From: Prochlorococcus sp. AG-670-N10
GTDB lineage: Bacteria; Cyanobacteriota; Cyanobacteriia; PCC-6307; Cyanobiaceae
Direction: 5' to 3'
NCBI GenBank assembly: GCA_003209065.1
Contig: QCSX01000015.1
Span: forward strand, 1 to 37,721
Length of the DNA: 37,721 bases
The position numbers were made by a program, and so were the translations under genes. Under the pieces are notes generated by a model that saw nothing but the letters and a program-made list of their open reading frames with translations, was not told where the DNA came from and ran no database searches. Positions 1 to 8,489 of this stretch are shown here, in pieces (the stretch's first letter is position 1; the number at the start of each line of letters is the position of its first letter).

Positions 1-571
1 CAGGGAATGCTTCGGCAGATTGAAGCATACGAGATATATGAAAAGCACCTGGAGTACAGGTAGTAGCATTTGTTCCGGTAGCTGGTCCTGTTCCTCCTCC
101 TAACATTGTTGTAACGCCAGAAGCCAATGCAGTTTCTATTTGTTGAGGACAAATAAAATGTATATGTGTATCTATAGATCCTGCAGTAAGAATTTGTCCT
201 TCACCAGCTATTACTTCAGTAGAAGAGCCAATAATAATATTTATATTATCTTGTATATCTGGATTTCCAGCTTTACCAATTTCATAAATTTTTCCATCTT
301 TTAATCCAACATCAGCTTTTACTATTCCCCACCAATCAACTATCAAAGCATTTGTTATTACTGTATCAACGGCTCCATCATCTCTGGTTACTTGAGACTG
401 CCCCATACCATCTCTGATAACCTTACCACCTCCAAATTTAACTTCATCTCCATAAATTGTGAAATCCTTTTCAACTTCAATTATTAATTCTGTATCTGCA
501 AGTCTTACTCTATCTCCCTTTGTAGGTCCATATGTTTGAGCATAAGTTTTTCTATTAATTTTATAAGACAT
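1..571 (-). CDS. ureC: Urease alpha subunit UreC, N-terminal part
   Basis: This is the catalytic subunit of nickel urease, which hydrolyses urea to ammonia and carbamate in the cytoplasm. Only the first 190 codons are present; the gene runs off the window start. The ATG is at 571-569 and the protein begins [20 protein letters not shown], followed by the family stretch [16 protein letters not shown]. The metal-binding segment [14 protein letters not shown] contains the HxH pair that family knowledge assigns to nickel binding, and [18 protein letters not shown] follows it as in complete ureases. The carbamylated lysine and the active-site flap lie beyond the window. It is the last gene of ureD-A-B-C, with 5 bases between ureB and ureC, so it is almost certainly cotranscribed. 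Identification is very secure. Confidence 0.97.
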   Translation of the reverse strand, partial: MSYKINRKTYAQTYGPTKGDRVRLADTELIIEVEKDFTIYGDEVKFGGGKVIRDGMGQSQVTRDDGAVDTVITNALIVDWWGIVKADVGLKDGKIYEIGKAGNPDIQDNINIIIGSSTEVIAGEGQILTAGSIDTHIHFICPQQIETALASGVTTMLGGGTGPATGTNATTCTPGAFHISRMLQSAEAFP

Positions 572-576
572 AATAT

Positions 577-897
577 TTAAGAACCTAAAGAGCCATTAAT
601 TAAAGCATTAAAACCAAAGGCATTTCTGTATCCTGAATAGGGTACGAGTTTTACTTCTGTAGTATCTCCGGGTTCAAATCTAATAGCAGTTCCTGCAGGA
701 ATATCTAGACGCATACCAATTGTAATTTCTCTTTTAAAAAATAAAGCTTTATTAGTTTCAAAAAAATGATAATGAGATCCAACCTGAATAGGTCTATCCC
801 CAGAGTTAGAGACATAAATACTAATGACATCCTTACCAGAATTTAATTCAATATCACCATCTTCAGTAATTATTTCTCCTGGTATTAAATATTCCAT
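577..897 (-). CDS. ureB: Urease beta subunit UreB
   Basis: Structural beta subunit of the urease complex (UreABC)3. The protein has 106 residues, normal for bacterial UreB. It starts [19 protein letters not shown] and carries the family stretch [19 protein letters not shown], then [20 protein letters not shown], both hallmarks of the family. The ATG lies 2 bases after the ureA stop and the ureC start lies 5 bases beyond its own stop, so the three structural genes form one compact unit. No unusual codon use or truncation is visible. The subunit has no catalytic residues of its own but completes the alpha subunit fold. Confidence 0.97.
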   Translation of the reverse strand: MEYLIPGEIITEDGDIELNSGKDVISIYVSNSGDRPIQVGSHYHFFETNKALFFKREITIGMRLDIPAGTAIRFEPGDTTEVKLVPYSGYRNAFGFNALINGSLGS

Positions 898-899
898 AG

Positions 900-1202
900 T
901 TAATTAATAGGATTGTGAATAGTTACCAATTTAGTACCATCTGGAAAGACAGCCTCAACTTGAACTTCATCGACTATTTCAGGGATGCCATCCATTACTT
1001 GTTTTTTACTAAGCCAAGTTGTCCCTTCAGACATTAATTGACTAACACTTTTGCCATCTCTTGCACCCTCTAAAACTTGAAAGCTTAAGAAAGCAACTGT
1101 TTCCGGATAATTAAGTTTTAGACCCCTATTGAGTCTTCTTTCAGCTAGTTGTGCAGCTGAAAAAATTAATAGTTTATCTTTTTCTTGAGGTGAAAGATGC
1201 AT
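900..1202 (-). CDS. ureA: Urease gamma subunit UreA
   Basis: Smallest structural subunit of urease, 100 residues, the usual length. The start [20 protein letters not shown] and the later [20 protein letters not shown] and [20 protein letters not shown] are classic UreA signatures. It lies between ureD (62-base gap upstream) and ureB (2-base gap downstream) in the order D-A-B-C. The ureD-ureA gap is AT-rich and could hold a promoter, but I see no clear -10/-35 pair. Its product assembles with UreB and UreC into the apo-urease trimer that the accessory proteins load with nickel. Confidence 0.97.
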   Translation of the reverse strand: MHLSPQEKDKLLIFSAAQLAERRLNRGLKLNYPETVAFLSFQVLEGARDGKSVSQLMSEGTTWLSKKQVMDGIPEIVDEVQVEAVFPDGTKLVTIHNPIN

Positions 1203-1263
1203 AAATAAAAAATTAATCTAAAAATTGTCTTTAAAAAAGTTCTAAATGAACATAATTAGTAAT

Positions 1264-2157
1264 TTAAAGATCTTGCAAAGGCCATACACCTTGATATTCT
1301 GGCTTACAAAACCCACAAACAGTTCTTATTTGTGTCCAAATAGAAAAAAAACATTTTCTTGCATCTTGTGATGAAGTACCTAAGAATCTTATTGATAACC
1401 CATTTTCTAAAGTTCCTAAAGACAAATAATTATCATATTCTTTAAAAATTATTTTTATTTTTTCTTTTAAGTAACTTATTTTTGTTTTAGGAAATTCTTT
1501 TTCACATATCCAAATTAAAGAACCAAAAACTGGCTTATAATCCATTCCACTTTTAGCTTCAAAACTAAATTTATTTAATTCAATTTGATCTACAAATTCC
1601 CAATCATCACATAAATTTCCATTCCTCATAATCTCTAATTTTGATCTAAAAACGCCGCTCTCAATTGATTCACCTGCAGAAGATCTTCCAAGTCTTATTA
1701 AATCTGTAAATAAAAGACTAGAGTTATCAGAAATGTTTATATTAAATTCCTGAGAATATAATCCGTTTGCAAAAACAATGGTTTCTTGTGGGAGGTACTC
1801 TAAATGAGAATTATCAAGAATACTTATCTTTGTTTTCTGCGAGGAAAAAGTCCCTTCAGGATTAATTTTTGATCTACCAACTGATCCATATACTTTCTGA
1901 GCTGAAGAGGTGGTTAATAAAACTTTCGAATTAATTCCAATATTTGCTTCAAATTCAAGCAAATCACCACCCACAAGCCCTCCTGCCGTATGAAGTATAG
2001 GTAAAATACATCTGCCCTCTTGGTCATAACTGCATTTTAGTAATTTATAGGGAGATGTAAATTTAGATTTAAAGATTGTTTTATCGTCTTTCCCAGAACT
2101 TGATTTATTATTAAAAAAATTTAAGAAACAATTACCTTCCCAAGAAGATTTACCCAT
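1264..2157 (-). CDS. ureD: Urease accessory protein UreD
   Basis: UreD (also called UreH) binds apo-urease and, with UreF and UreG, forms the complex that inserts the two nickel ions. The protein has 297 residues, typical of the family. Visible hallmarks are the [20 protein letters not shown] stretch near residue 60 and [13 protein letters not shown] just after it, followed by [14 protein letters not shown] in the central beta structure. It opens the ureDABC unit on the minus strand. Its start is only 47 bases from the ureE start on the opposite strand, so the promoters of ureDABC and ureEFG must share that short interval. AT content matches the neighbours. Confidence 0.93.
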   Translation of the reverse strand: MGKSSWEGNCFLNFFNNKSSSGKDDKTIFKSKFTSPYKLLKCSYDQEGRCILPILHTAGGLVGGDLLEFEANIGINSKVLLTTSSAQKVYGSVGRSKINPEGTFSSQKTKISILDNSHLEYLPQETIVFANGLYSQEFNINISDNSSLLFTDLIRLGRSSAGESIESGVFRSKLEIMRNGNLCDDWEFVDQIELNKFSFEAKSGMDYKPVFGSLIWICEKEFPKTKISYLKEKIKIIFKEYDNYLSLGTLENGLSIRFLGTSSQDARKCFFSIWTQIRTVCGFCKPEYQGVWPLQDL

Positions 2158-2204
2158 AATTGTTTTCTTGATTACTCTATTTAAGTTACTAAAAATATTA
2201 TGTT

Positions 2205-2669
2205 ATGAGTAATAAAAAAGAAATTGTTGTAACTGATTGGATTAAGCAAAATTGCCATGAGGGTAATTTTTTAAACCTTACACTAAGTTCTGATCAAAGA
2301 AGAGTCTTCAGGGGAAAAAGAAAATCAGATTGTAATCAAGAACTTCAATTACAATTACCAAGAGAGGGGAAATTGAATGATGGTGATATCCTTCGAACAA
2401 ATCAAAAAAATCTCTTTGTACAAATCATTGCGCAAAAAGAAGATTTAATAGAAATTACTGCTAAAAAGAATATAGAGCTTATAAAAGTTGCTTATCATCT
2501 TGGAAATAGACATGTGGAAATTGAGATTAATGAAAATATCTTATTAACAAAAAGTGATTACATAATTGAGGAATTGCTTAAGAACTTTGATGTTGTTTTC
2601 TCAAAAGTTGAAAAAAAGTTTTTTCCAGAAATAGGAGCTTTTCATCATGAAAAAAAATCACTTAGTTAA
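2205..2669 (+). CDS. ureE: Urease accessory nickel carrier UreE
   Basis: UreE is the nickel metallochaperone that delivers Ni to the UreG/UreF/UreD complex. The protein has 154 residues. It has an N-terminal peptide-binding-like domain (LTLSSDQRRVFRGKRKSDCN) and a metal-binding domain with VAYHLGNRHVEIEI around residues 95-108, where the central histidine is the conserved Ni ligand at the dimer interface. The histidine-rich tail of Klebsiella UreE is absent; only HH occurs near the end (AFHHEKKS). Its 3' end overlaps the start of ureF by 23 bases, in another frame, which suggests translational coupling. It diverges from ureD across 47 bases. Confidence 0.93.
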   Translation: MSNKKEIVVTDWIKQNCHEGNFLNLTLSSDQRRVFRGKRKSDCNQELQLQLPREGKLNDGDILRTNQKNLFVQIIAQKEDLIEITAKKNIELIKVAYHLGNRHVEIEINENILLTKSDYIIEELLKNFDVVFSKVEKKFFPEIGAFHHEKKSLS

Positions 2670-3333
2670 GTATTTATTAATTAGTCCAAGTTTACCTGTG
2701 GGAGGTTTTTGTTATTCTGAGGGATTAGAGAGTTTTTTAAAAATTAAGAATTTAGAAGAATCAGACCACATAAGGGATTTAATTACAAATGAATTAAAAA
2801 TTGGGCAAATTAGAATTGAAGCAAAATGTTTAATAGAATTTTTTGAAATTTTTGTAGAATTAAAAGTTGCTAATAATGTTAAAAATAACAAAAGAAGATT
2901 ATTGAGTTTAGATAAATGGCTATTGTCTTTTAGAGATACTGTTGAAATAAGAGATCAACAGACTCAAATGGCTAAATCACTTTTTGAATTGACTAAAGAA
3001 TTTGGATTTGAATATTTATATGAAAAAAATAAAAATATCTCTTGGTCTTTAGCATGGAGTTGGGCCTGCTTCTCTTTTCAAATAAATAAATTAGAAATGA
3101 TCGAAAATTTTATATATGCATGGACTGCTAATCAACTTAGTGCTGCAATAAGACTTATACCCATGGGTTCAATAAAAGCACAAACTATTCAACTTGAGTT
3201 GTTGGATTTAATCTCAGAAGTTTCCCAAGAAATTGTAGACAGTAATATCAATGATCTTTATGTTGGGAATATAAGCTTATCTATGGCTCAACAAAACCAT
3301 AATGATCTATATACAAAACTTTTTAGAAATTAA
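2647..3333 (+). CDS. ureF: Urease accessory protein UreF
   Basis: UreF is the gatekeeper of UreG GTPase activity in the urease activation complex. The protein has 228 residues, all alpha. The diagnostic N-terminal stretch LLISPSLPVGGFCYSEGLES is present, as are RDTVEIRDQQTQMAKSL and the C-terminal AAIRLIPMGSIKAQTIQLEL, both typical of UreF. The ATG lies inside the end of ureE (23-base overlap), and ureG starts 3 bases after its stop, so E-F-G are one translational unit. No anomaly was seen. Confidence 0.94.
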   Translation: MKKNHLVKYLLISPSLPVGGFCYSEGLESFLKIKNLEESDHIRDLITNELKIGQIRIEAKCLIEFFEIFVELKVANNVKNNKRRLLSLDKWLLSFRDTVEIRDQQTQMAKSLFELTKEFGFEYLYEKNKNISWSLAWSWACFSFQINKLEMIENFIYAWTANQLSAAIRLIPMGSIKAQTIQLELLDLISEVSQEIVDSNINDLYVGNISLSMAQQNHNDLYTKLFRN

Positions 3334-3336
3334 TTT

Positions 3337-3942
3337 ATGAGCAGCAAATTAAGAGTAGGAGTTGCGGGCCCAGTAGGCTCGGGGAAAACAGCATTAGTTG
3401 AAAGTTTATGCATAGGTCTTAAAAAGAAATATAAAATAGCTGTTGTTACTAATGATATTTATACAAAAGAGGATGCTAATTTTCTCATAAAGAAAAAGAT
3501 TTTAGAGGAAGGAAGAATTGTTGGAGTAGAAACTGGTGGTTGTCCTCATACTGCAATAAGAGAAGATTGTTCACTTAATAAAAATGCAGTAATGGATCTT
3601 GAAAACAAATATGATCCATTGGATTTTATTTTTGTTGAAAGTGGAGGAGATAATCTTGCGGCAAGTTTTAGTCCAGAACTTGTAGATTTATCTATTTACG
3701 TGATTGATGTATCGGCTGGGGATAAAATTCCGAGAAAAGGAGGTCCTGGGATTACAAGATCTGATTTGTTATTAATCAACAAAATTGATTTAGCTGATAT
3801 GGTTGGTGCAAATTTAAATATTATGCAAAACGATACAGATATGATGAGAGATGGTAAACCATGGTTTTTTACAAATCTTAGTTCCGGCAGTGGTGTTGAT
3901 GACGTTATTAAGTATCTAGTCGGTCAAATACCAAACATTTAA
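3337..3942 (+). CDS. ureG: Urease accessory GTPase UreG
   Basis: SIMIBI-class GTPase that couples GTP hydrolysis to nickel insertion into urease. The protein has 201 residues, normal length. The P-loop [15 protein letters not shown] is at residues 8-22, followed by [15 protein letters not shown]. The metal-binding CPH motif lies in [29 protein letters not shown] follows it, and the guanine-recognition NKID lies in [13 protein letters not shown]. It closes the ureEFG unit. The gap to urtA (134 bases to the preferred start) holds a separate NtcA-type promoter, so the transporter operon is probably transcribed on its own as well. Confidence 0.97.
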   Translation: MSSKLRVGVAGPVGSGKTALVESLCIGLKKKYKIAVVTNDIYTKEDANFLIKKKILEEGRIVGVETGGCPHTAIREDCSLNKNAVMDLENKYDPLDFIFVESGGDNLAASFSPELVDLSIYVIDVSAGDKIPRKGGPGITRSDLLLINKIDLADMVGANLNIMQNDTDMMRDGKPWFFTNLSSGSGVDDVIKYLVGQIPNI

Positions 3943-3986
3943 AGTCAAAAAAATAATCGGAAGTTTTATATTGGATTCAACAAAAT

Positions 3987-4028
3987 GTTACTTACGCTAC
4001 AAAACGAAATCCCACTCGTTTATAACTT
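3987..4028 (+). promoter_or_regulatory. NtcA-type promoter of urtA
   Basis: GTTACTTACGCTAC at 3987-4000 fits GTA-N8-TAC with one mismatch (GTT for GTA). It is followed 22 bases later by TAACTT (TAN3T, 4023-4028), overlapping TATAAC at 4021. NtcA-activated cyanobacterial promoters typically have GTAN8TAC followed 20-24 bases on by TAN3T, so both sequence and spacing fit. The preferred urtA ATG lies 49 bases after the -10 element. The match is seen in the sequence; activation under nitrogen limitation is inferred. Confidence 0.75.
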
Positions 4029-4076
4029 TTACTTTATCCCCCCAATGTGGGTCAATTACCTAATTTAAACGAATTC

Positions 4077-5366
4077 ATGAGAATTTCAAGGCGTATTTTG
4101 GCAGGTTTAGCTACTGCCTCTCTTGCCGTTTCAGTTACTTCATGCGGAGGAGGTTCAGACACTTCCGGAAGTTTCGATGACACAGTAACTGTTGGTATTT
4201 TACATTCCCTTTCAGGAACAATGGCTATATCTGAATCAACTCTTGTTGATACTGAAAAAATGGCTATTGCAGAAATCAATGCTGCCGGAGGAGTAACCGT
4301 TGGTGGCAAAAGCTATAAAATTGATTACATAGTTGAAGATGGAGCTTCTGACTGGCCAACATTTGCTGAGAAATCTAAAAAATTAATCGACCAGGATGGG
4401 GTTCCAGTTGTATTTGGTGGATGGACATCTGCTAGTAGGAAGGCAATGCTTCCTGTGTATGAATCAAAAGATGCATTCCTTTACTACCCAATTCAGTATG
4501 AAGCTCAGGAATGTTCAAACAACATTTTCTACACAGGTGCTTCACCAAACCAACAATCAGAACCAGCAACTGATTTTATGTTTAAGAGATCTCCTGCCGC
4601 TGGAAAGCCATTTTTCTTAGTTGGTTCAGACTATGTTTTCCCAAGGACATCAAATACAATTACCAAAGAACAACTTAAATCTCTTGGAGGAAAGGTTGTA
4701 GGTGAAGATTATTTACCTCTAGGAAATACTGAAGTTGCTCCTATTATTTCCAAGATCAAAAAAGCGTTAGCGCCATCTGGTGGTGGAGTAATTATCAACA
4801 CACTTAATGGTGACCAAAACGTTGCTTTCTTTAAACAGATTCAGGATGCTGGGATCACTCCTAGTAATGGATATTATGTAATGAACTACTCTATAGCAGA
4901 GGAAGAAATCAGTACTATTGGACCTGAATTTTTAGAAGGCCATTATGGTGCTTGGAACTACATGATGTCTATCGATACACCTGAATCCAAGAAATTTGCA
5001 GCTGATTTCAAAGCTCTATATGGCAGTGACAGAGTAGTTGCTGATCCACAGGAGTCTGCTTACAACATGGTTTATTTATGGAAACAAGCAGTTGAAGATG
5101 CAGGAACATTTGAGAACAGTGCTGTTAGAGAAGCACTAGTAGGACAAACATTCGACGCTCCTCAAGGACCAGTTGAGGTTATGCCTAACCATCACCTTGC
5201 TCAAACAGTAAGAATTGGTTTAATCAAGCCAGAAGGTGGATTCGAGATTCTTGAAGAAACTGATGGAGTTGTGTTCCCACAAGCATGGAACCAATTTGAA
5301 CCTAGTTCAAAAGGTTATGCATGTGACTGGACAGATCCATCTAAAGGAGAAAGATATAAGCTTTAA
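4077..5366 (+). CDS. urtA: Urea ABC transporter substrate-binding lipoprotein UrtA
   Basis: Periplasmic-face urea receptor of the high-affinity UrtABCDE transporter (branched-chain amino acid transporter superfamily). I place the start at ATG 4077 (429 residues) because the protein then opens with a signal peptide MRISRRILAGLATASLAVSV followed by the lipobox VTSC, with lipidated Cys23. An in-frame GTG at 4047 would add ten residues that do not belong to a signal peptide. Family hallmarks are VTVGILHSLSGTMAISEST, VVFGGWTSASRKAMLPVYE and LFYTGASPNQQ-like YTGASPNQQSEPATDFMF. A near-consensus NtcA promoter lies upstream and a strong hairpin lies just after the stop. Codon use is somewhat more GC-rich and regular than in the neighbours, consistent with high expression. 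Confidence 0.96.
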   Translation: MRISRRILAGLATASLAVSVTSCGGGSDTSGSFDDTVTVGILHSLSGTMAISESTLVDTEKMAIAEINAAGGVTVGGKSYKIDYIVEDGASDWPTFAEKSKKLIDQDGVPVVFGGWTSASRKAMLPVYESKDAFLYYPIQYEAQECSNNIFYTGASPNQQSEPATDFMFKRSPAAGKPFFLVGSDYVFPRTSNTITKEQLKSLGGKVVGEDYLPLGNTEVAPIISKIKKALAPSGGGVIINTLNGDQNVAFFKQIQDAGITPSNGYYVMNYSIAEEEISTIGPEFLEGHYGAWNYMMSIDTPESKKFAADFKALYGSDRVVADPQESAYNMVYLWKQAVEDAGTFENSAVREALVGQTFDAPQGPVEVMPNHHLAQTVRIGLIKPEGGFEILEETDGVVFPQAWNQFEPSSKGYACDWTDPSKGERYKL

Positions 5367-5386
5367 TTTCAAAGCTTACTTCTAAA

Positions 5387-5417
5387 GAGAAGAGGAGGCT
5401 TGATGCCTCCTCTTCTT
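5387..5417 (+). terminator. Strong hairpin between urtA and urtB
   Basis: A 12-13 bp perfect stem (GAGAAGAGGAGGC paired with GCCTCCTCTTCTT) encloses a 5-base loop, 20 bases after the urtA stop. Only a short U-poor tail (ATATCC) follows, so full termination is uncertain. It may act as an attenuator or a 3'-end stabiliser that keeps urtA mRNA more abundant than urtBCDE, a common arrangement for binding-protein genes in transporter operons. The structure is seen in the sequence; the role is inferred. Confidence 0.8.
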
Positions 5418-5448
5418 ATATCCACTTAAATTTTCTTCTTATTAAAAA

Positions 5449-6603
5449 TTGGAATTGCTTCTTGATAGTTTATTCAACGGTGTAGCGATCGGATCAGTTT
5501 TACTAGTAGCAGCCTTGGGCTTAGCTATTGTATTTGGTTTGATGGGTGTAATCAATCTTGCTCATGGTGAATTAATGATGCTAGGTGCTTACACAACATA
5601 TGTAACTCAATTAATTTTCAAACTCCCACTATTAAAACCCTATTACAACGCTTACGTTATAGTATCTATCTTTTTTGCATTTATTGTCAGTGGAGTAGTA
5701 GGAATACTTTTAGAAAAAACTGTAATTAGAAAGTTATATGGAAGTCCATTAGAGACTTTACTTGCAACATGGGGAGTAAGCCTTATACTTCAACAGTTTG
5801 TCCGCAGTGTTCCTTTAGCTTATGGGACAGGACTTGTAATAAGTCTCATAATAGGTTTATTTCTACCATCAGTATTTTCATCAAAAGTAAAAGAGTCTAT
5901 AAACTTTAAATATGTAAAATTTAGTTCATGGATATTTGCAACTTTGGTTGGAGTTCTCTCCGGTAATTTGATTTCATCTTCAGTTAGCAAATTAAGTCGA
6001 GCTAGTGCAAGAAATGTGGATGTCACGGCTCCAGCATGGATGAGGGGTCAGGTTGAAATTCTTGGAACAACCTTCCCAAAAACAAGATTAATGATAATAA
6101 TAATTACTTTAATATCTGTGATTGCAATAACTTTATTTTTGAATCAAAGTGCTTGGGGTATGAGGATAAGAGCTGTAACTCAAAATAGAGAAATGAGTGA
6201 CTGTCTTGGAATTTCAACAGAAAAAGTTGACGTTCTTACTTTTGGAATTGGTTCTGGATTGGCAGGTGTAGCAGGAGTTGCTGTATCTCTTTTGGGATCG
6301 GTTGGGCCTAATGTTGGAGGAAATTATATAGTTGGGTGTTTTATGGTTGTGGTTTTAGGAGGTGTAGGGAACCTCTTGGGTACAATTTTTGCCTCTTTTG
6401 GAATAGGAATAATGACTGATTTAATTGGAGCTGGTCGCCTTTTATCAATATGGCCTGATATGCCTCTACCACTATCAAATACAATAAATTTCTTTGCAAC
6501 TACCAGTATGGCTAGAGTTATGATTTTTGCGTTAATAGTAATATTCCTGCAATTCAAACCTACTGGTTTATTCCCCCAGAAAGGAAGGATGGTTGAGAGT
6601 TAA
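5449..6603 (+). CDS. urtB: Urea ABC transporter permease UrtB
   Basis: Inner-membrane permease (LivH family) of the urea transporter. The protein has 384 residues. The start MELLLDSLFNGVAIGSVLL matches the family. It is encoded by TTG at 5449; no ATG or GTG gives a better N-terminus. Visible family segments are GLAIVFGLMGVINLAHGELM near residue 27, AVTQNREMSDCLGISTEKVD around residue 245, and FGIGSGLAGVAGVAVSLLGS just after. Many membrane helices alternate with short loops. Residues of roughly 130-200 form a longer insertion between helices, as seen in cyanobacterial UrtB. It lies 82 bases after urtA, past the hairpin, and its stop overlaps the urtC ATG by one base (TAATG). Confidence 0.95.
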   Translation: MELLLDSLFNGVAIGSVLLVAALGLAIVFGLMGVINLAHGELMMLGAYTTYVTQLIFKLPLLKPYYNAYVIVSIFFAFIVSGVVGILLEKTVIRKLYGSPLETLLATWGVSLILQQFVRSVPLAYGTGLVISLIIGLFLPSVFSSKVKESINFKYVKFSSWIFATLVGVLSGNLISSSVSKLSRASARNVDVTAPAWMRGQVEILGTTFPKTRLMIIIITLISVIAITLFLNQSAWGMRIRAVTQNREMSDCLGISTEKVDVLTFGIGSGLAGVAGVAVSLLGSVGPNVGGNYIVGCFMVVVLGGVGNLLGTIFASFGIGIMTDLIGAGRLLSIWPDMPLPLSNTINFFATTSMARVMIFALIVIFLQFKPTGLFPQKGRMVES

Positions 6604-7739
6604 TGGAATTTAAAAACTTAAAACTAAGCAAAAAAACAACTTTTGTTATTTGGGTGATCATTATTGCTTTTATTATCGCAGCTCCATCAATTCTTCCTGT
6701 TTTCAGATTGAATCTTCTTGGTAGATATTTATCATTAGCTATTGTTGCTTTGGGTGTAGATCTAATTTGGGGATTTACTGGTTTATTGAGTCTTGGTCAA
6801 GGTATATTTTTTGCTCTTGGGGGTTACTGTGCAGCAATGTATCTACAGATAACAAGCTCTTCTGAATTTCCAAATAATATTCCAGAATTCTTTGGACTTT
6901 ATGGCGTAGATAATTTACCTTTTTTCTGGGAACCATTTAGATCTCCAATCTTTAGTTTATTTGCAATTTGGGTTATACCTGCATTAGTTGCAGGAATACT
7001 TGGATTTCTTGTTTTTAGAAACAGAATAAAAGGTGTGTATTTTTCAATACTTACCCAAGCTGCTCTTTTAGTATTCTTTAATTTCTTTAATGGACAACAA
7101 AAACTTATTAATGGTACTAACGGGTTAAAAACTGATGTAACTCAACTTTTTGGACAAATGGTTGGTTCAGAATCAATCCAAAGAATGTTTTTTTGGTTTA
7201 CAGCCTTATTAGTTATTGCGGCATGGTTTTTTTCAAAATGGGTAGTAAAAGGAAGATTTGGGAATATTCTTATAGGGATCAGAGATGACGAACCAAGAGT
7301 CAGATTCACAGGTTACAATCCTGTCTTATTTAAAACAATAATATTTTCTATAGCAGGTGGTTTAGCAGGAATATCTGGTGCTTTGTACACTGTTCAATCA
7401 GGAATAGTGTCTCCTCAATTTATGACAGTACCATTTTCAATAGAAATGGTTATTTGGGTTGCAGTGGGAGGAAGAGGGACTTTATTGGGTGCAATACTTG
7501 GAGCAGTCTTAATAAATTATGCAAAAAGTTTAGTAAGTGAAGCTTTACCGGCAAGCTGGATGTTTATTCAGGGTGGAATATTTATTCTAGTAGTTACAGC
7601 ATTACCAGAAGGTGTTTTAGGATGGGTACAAGGAGAGGGACCAAGGAATCTGCTTCAAAAACTTGGTCTGAAAAGGAAAATCGAAACATACCCAAGTCTA
7701 GAAATTAAAAATGAAACGGAGGGATTAAAAAATGAATAA
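6603..7739 (+). CDS. urtC: Urea ABC transporter permease UrtC
   Basis: Second membrane subunit (LivM family) of the urea transporter, 378 residues. Family segments are LSLAIVALGVDLIWGFTGLL with SLGQGIFFALGGYCAAMYL following it, then IRDDEPRVRFTGYNPVLFKT and IVSPQFMTVPFSIEMVIWVA. The C-terminal half includes the EAA-like loop that contacts the ATPases. Its ATG overlaps the urtB stop by one base and its own end overlaps urtD by 8 bases, indicating translational coupling. The C-terminal cytoplasmic tail is rich in Lys and Glu. Confidence 0.95.
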   Translation: MEFKNLKLSKKTTFVIWVIIIAFIIAAPSILPVFRLNLLGRYLSLAIVALGVDLIWGFTGLLSLGQGIFFALGGYCAAMYLQITSSSEFPNNIPEFFGLYGVDNLPFFWEPFRSPIFSLFAIWVIPALVAGILGFLVFRNRIKGVYFSILTQAALLVFFNFFNGQQKLINGTNGLKTDVTQLFGQMVGSESIQRMFFWFTALLVIAAWFFSKWVVKGRFGNILIGIRDDEPRVRFTGYNPVLFKTIIFSIAGGLAGISGALYTVQSGIVSPQFMTVPFSIEMVIWVAVGGRGTLLGAILGAVLINYAKSLVSEALPASWMFIQGGIFILVVTALPEGVLGWVQGEGPRNLLQKLGLKRKIETYPSLEIKNETEGLKNE

Positions 7740-8487
7740 AAATACTAATTCTCTATTAAGCTTAGAAAATATAAGTGTTAGTTTTGAAGGATTTCTAGCA
7801 TTAAATGATCTAAACCTTAGTTTAAAAAAAGGAGAATTAAGAGCTGTAATTGGTCCAAATGGTGCGGGGAAAACAACATTTCTAGATGTAATAACAGGTA
7901 AAGTAAACCCTACTAAAGGTGATGTTTTTTTTAAAGGAAAATCATTAATAGGAAGAAAAGAACATAAAATTGCACGTTTAGGTGTAGGAAGAAAATTTCA
8001 AAGCCCAAGAGTATTTGAAAATCTAACTGTTAAAGAAAATCTTGAGATATCAGTAAGTACTCCTAAAAGTCCTTTAAATCTAATTAATAAAAAAATTAAA
8101 AATGATCAATTAGATGAAATAGAACATTTAATGAAAGTTATAAACTTATCTAAAAAAATCAATTCAAAAGCTGGTGCTTTATCACATGGTCAAAAACAAT
8201 GGTTAGAAATAGCAATGTTACTAGGCCAAAAACCTGATTTAATGCTCGTTGATGAACCCGTTGCAGGTCTTACAGATGAGGAAACTGATTTGACAGCAGA
8301 TTTATTAAAATCATTATCTGGAGATAATACAGTGGTTGTTATAGATCACGATATGGAATTCATAAGAAGACTTGATAGTAATGTTTCAGTTCTAAATCAA
8401 GGAACAGTATTATGTGAAGGAACAATGGATACTATTCAAAATGACAAAAGGGTAATTGATGTTTATTTAGGAAGACCGGAGGAATAA
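7732..8487 (+). CDS. urtD: Urea ABC transporter ATPase UrtD
   Basis: ATP-binding subunit of LivG type, 251 residues. Walker A GPNGAGKTTFLDVITG lies near residues 42-57, the signature LSHGQKQWLEIAMLLG (variant of LSGGQ) near residues 149-164, and Walker B LMLVDEPVAGLTDEE directly follows. FQSPRVFENLTVKENLE is typical of the LivG/UrtD branch. It overlaps urtC by 8 bases and is separated from urtE by 2 bases. UrtD and UrtE are expected to form the heterodimeric motor under the UrtB/UrtC channel. Confidence 0.95.
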   Translation: MNKNTNSLLSLENISVSFEGFLALNDLNLSLKKGELRAVIGPNGAGKTTFLDVITGKVNPTKGDVFFKGKSLIGRKEHKIARLGVGRKFQSPRVFENLTVKENLEISVSTPKSPLNLINKKIKNDQLDEIEHLMKVINLSKKINSKAGALSHGQKQWLEIAMLLGQKPDLMLVDEPVAGLTDEETDLTADLLKSLSGDNTVVVIDHDMEFIRRLDSNVSVLNQGTVLCEGTMDTIQNDKRVIDVYLGRPEE

Positions 8488-8489
8488 CA

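Noticed and set aside
4052..4309. 85-residue minus-strand frame
   Set aside because: It is antisense to the urtA signal peptide and start; urtA is certain.
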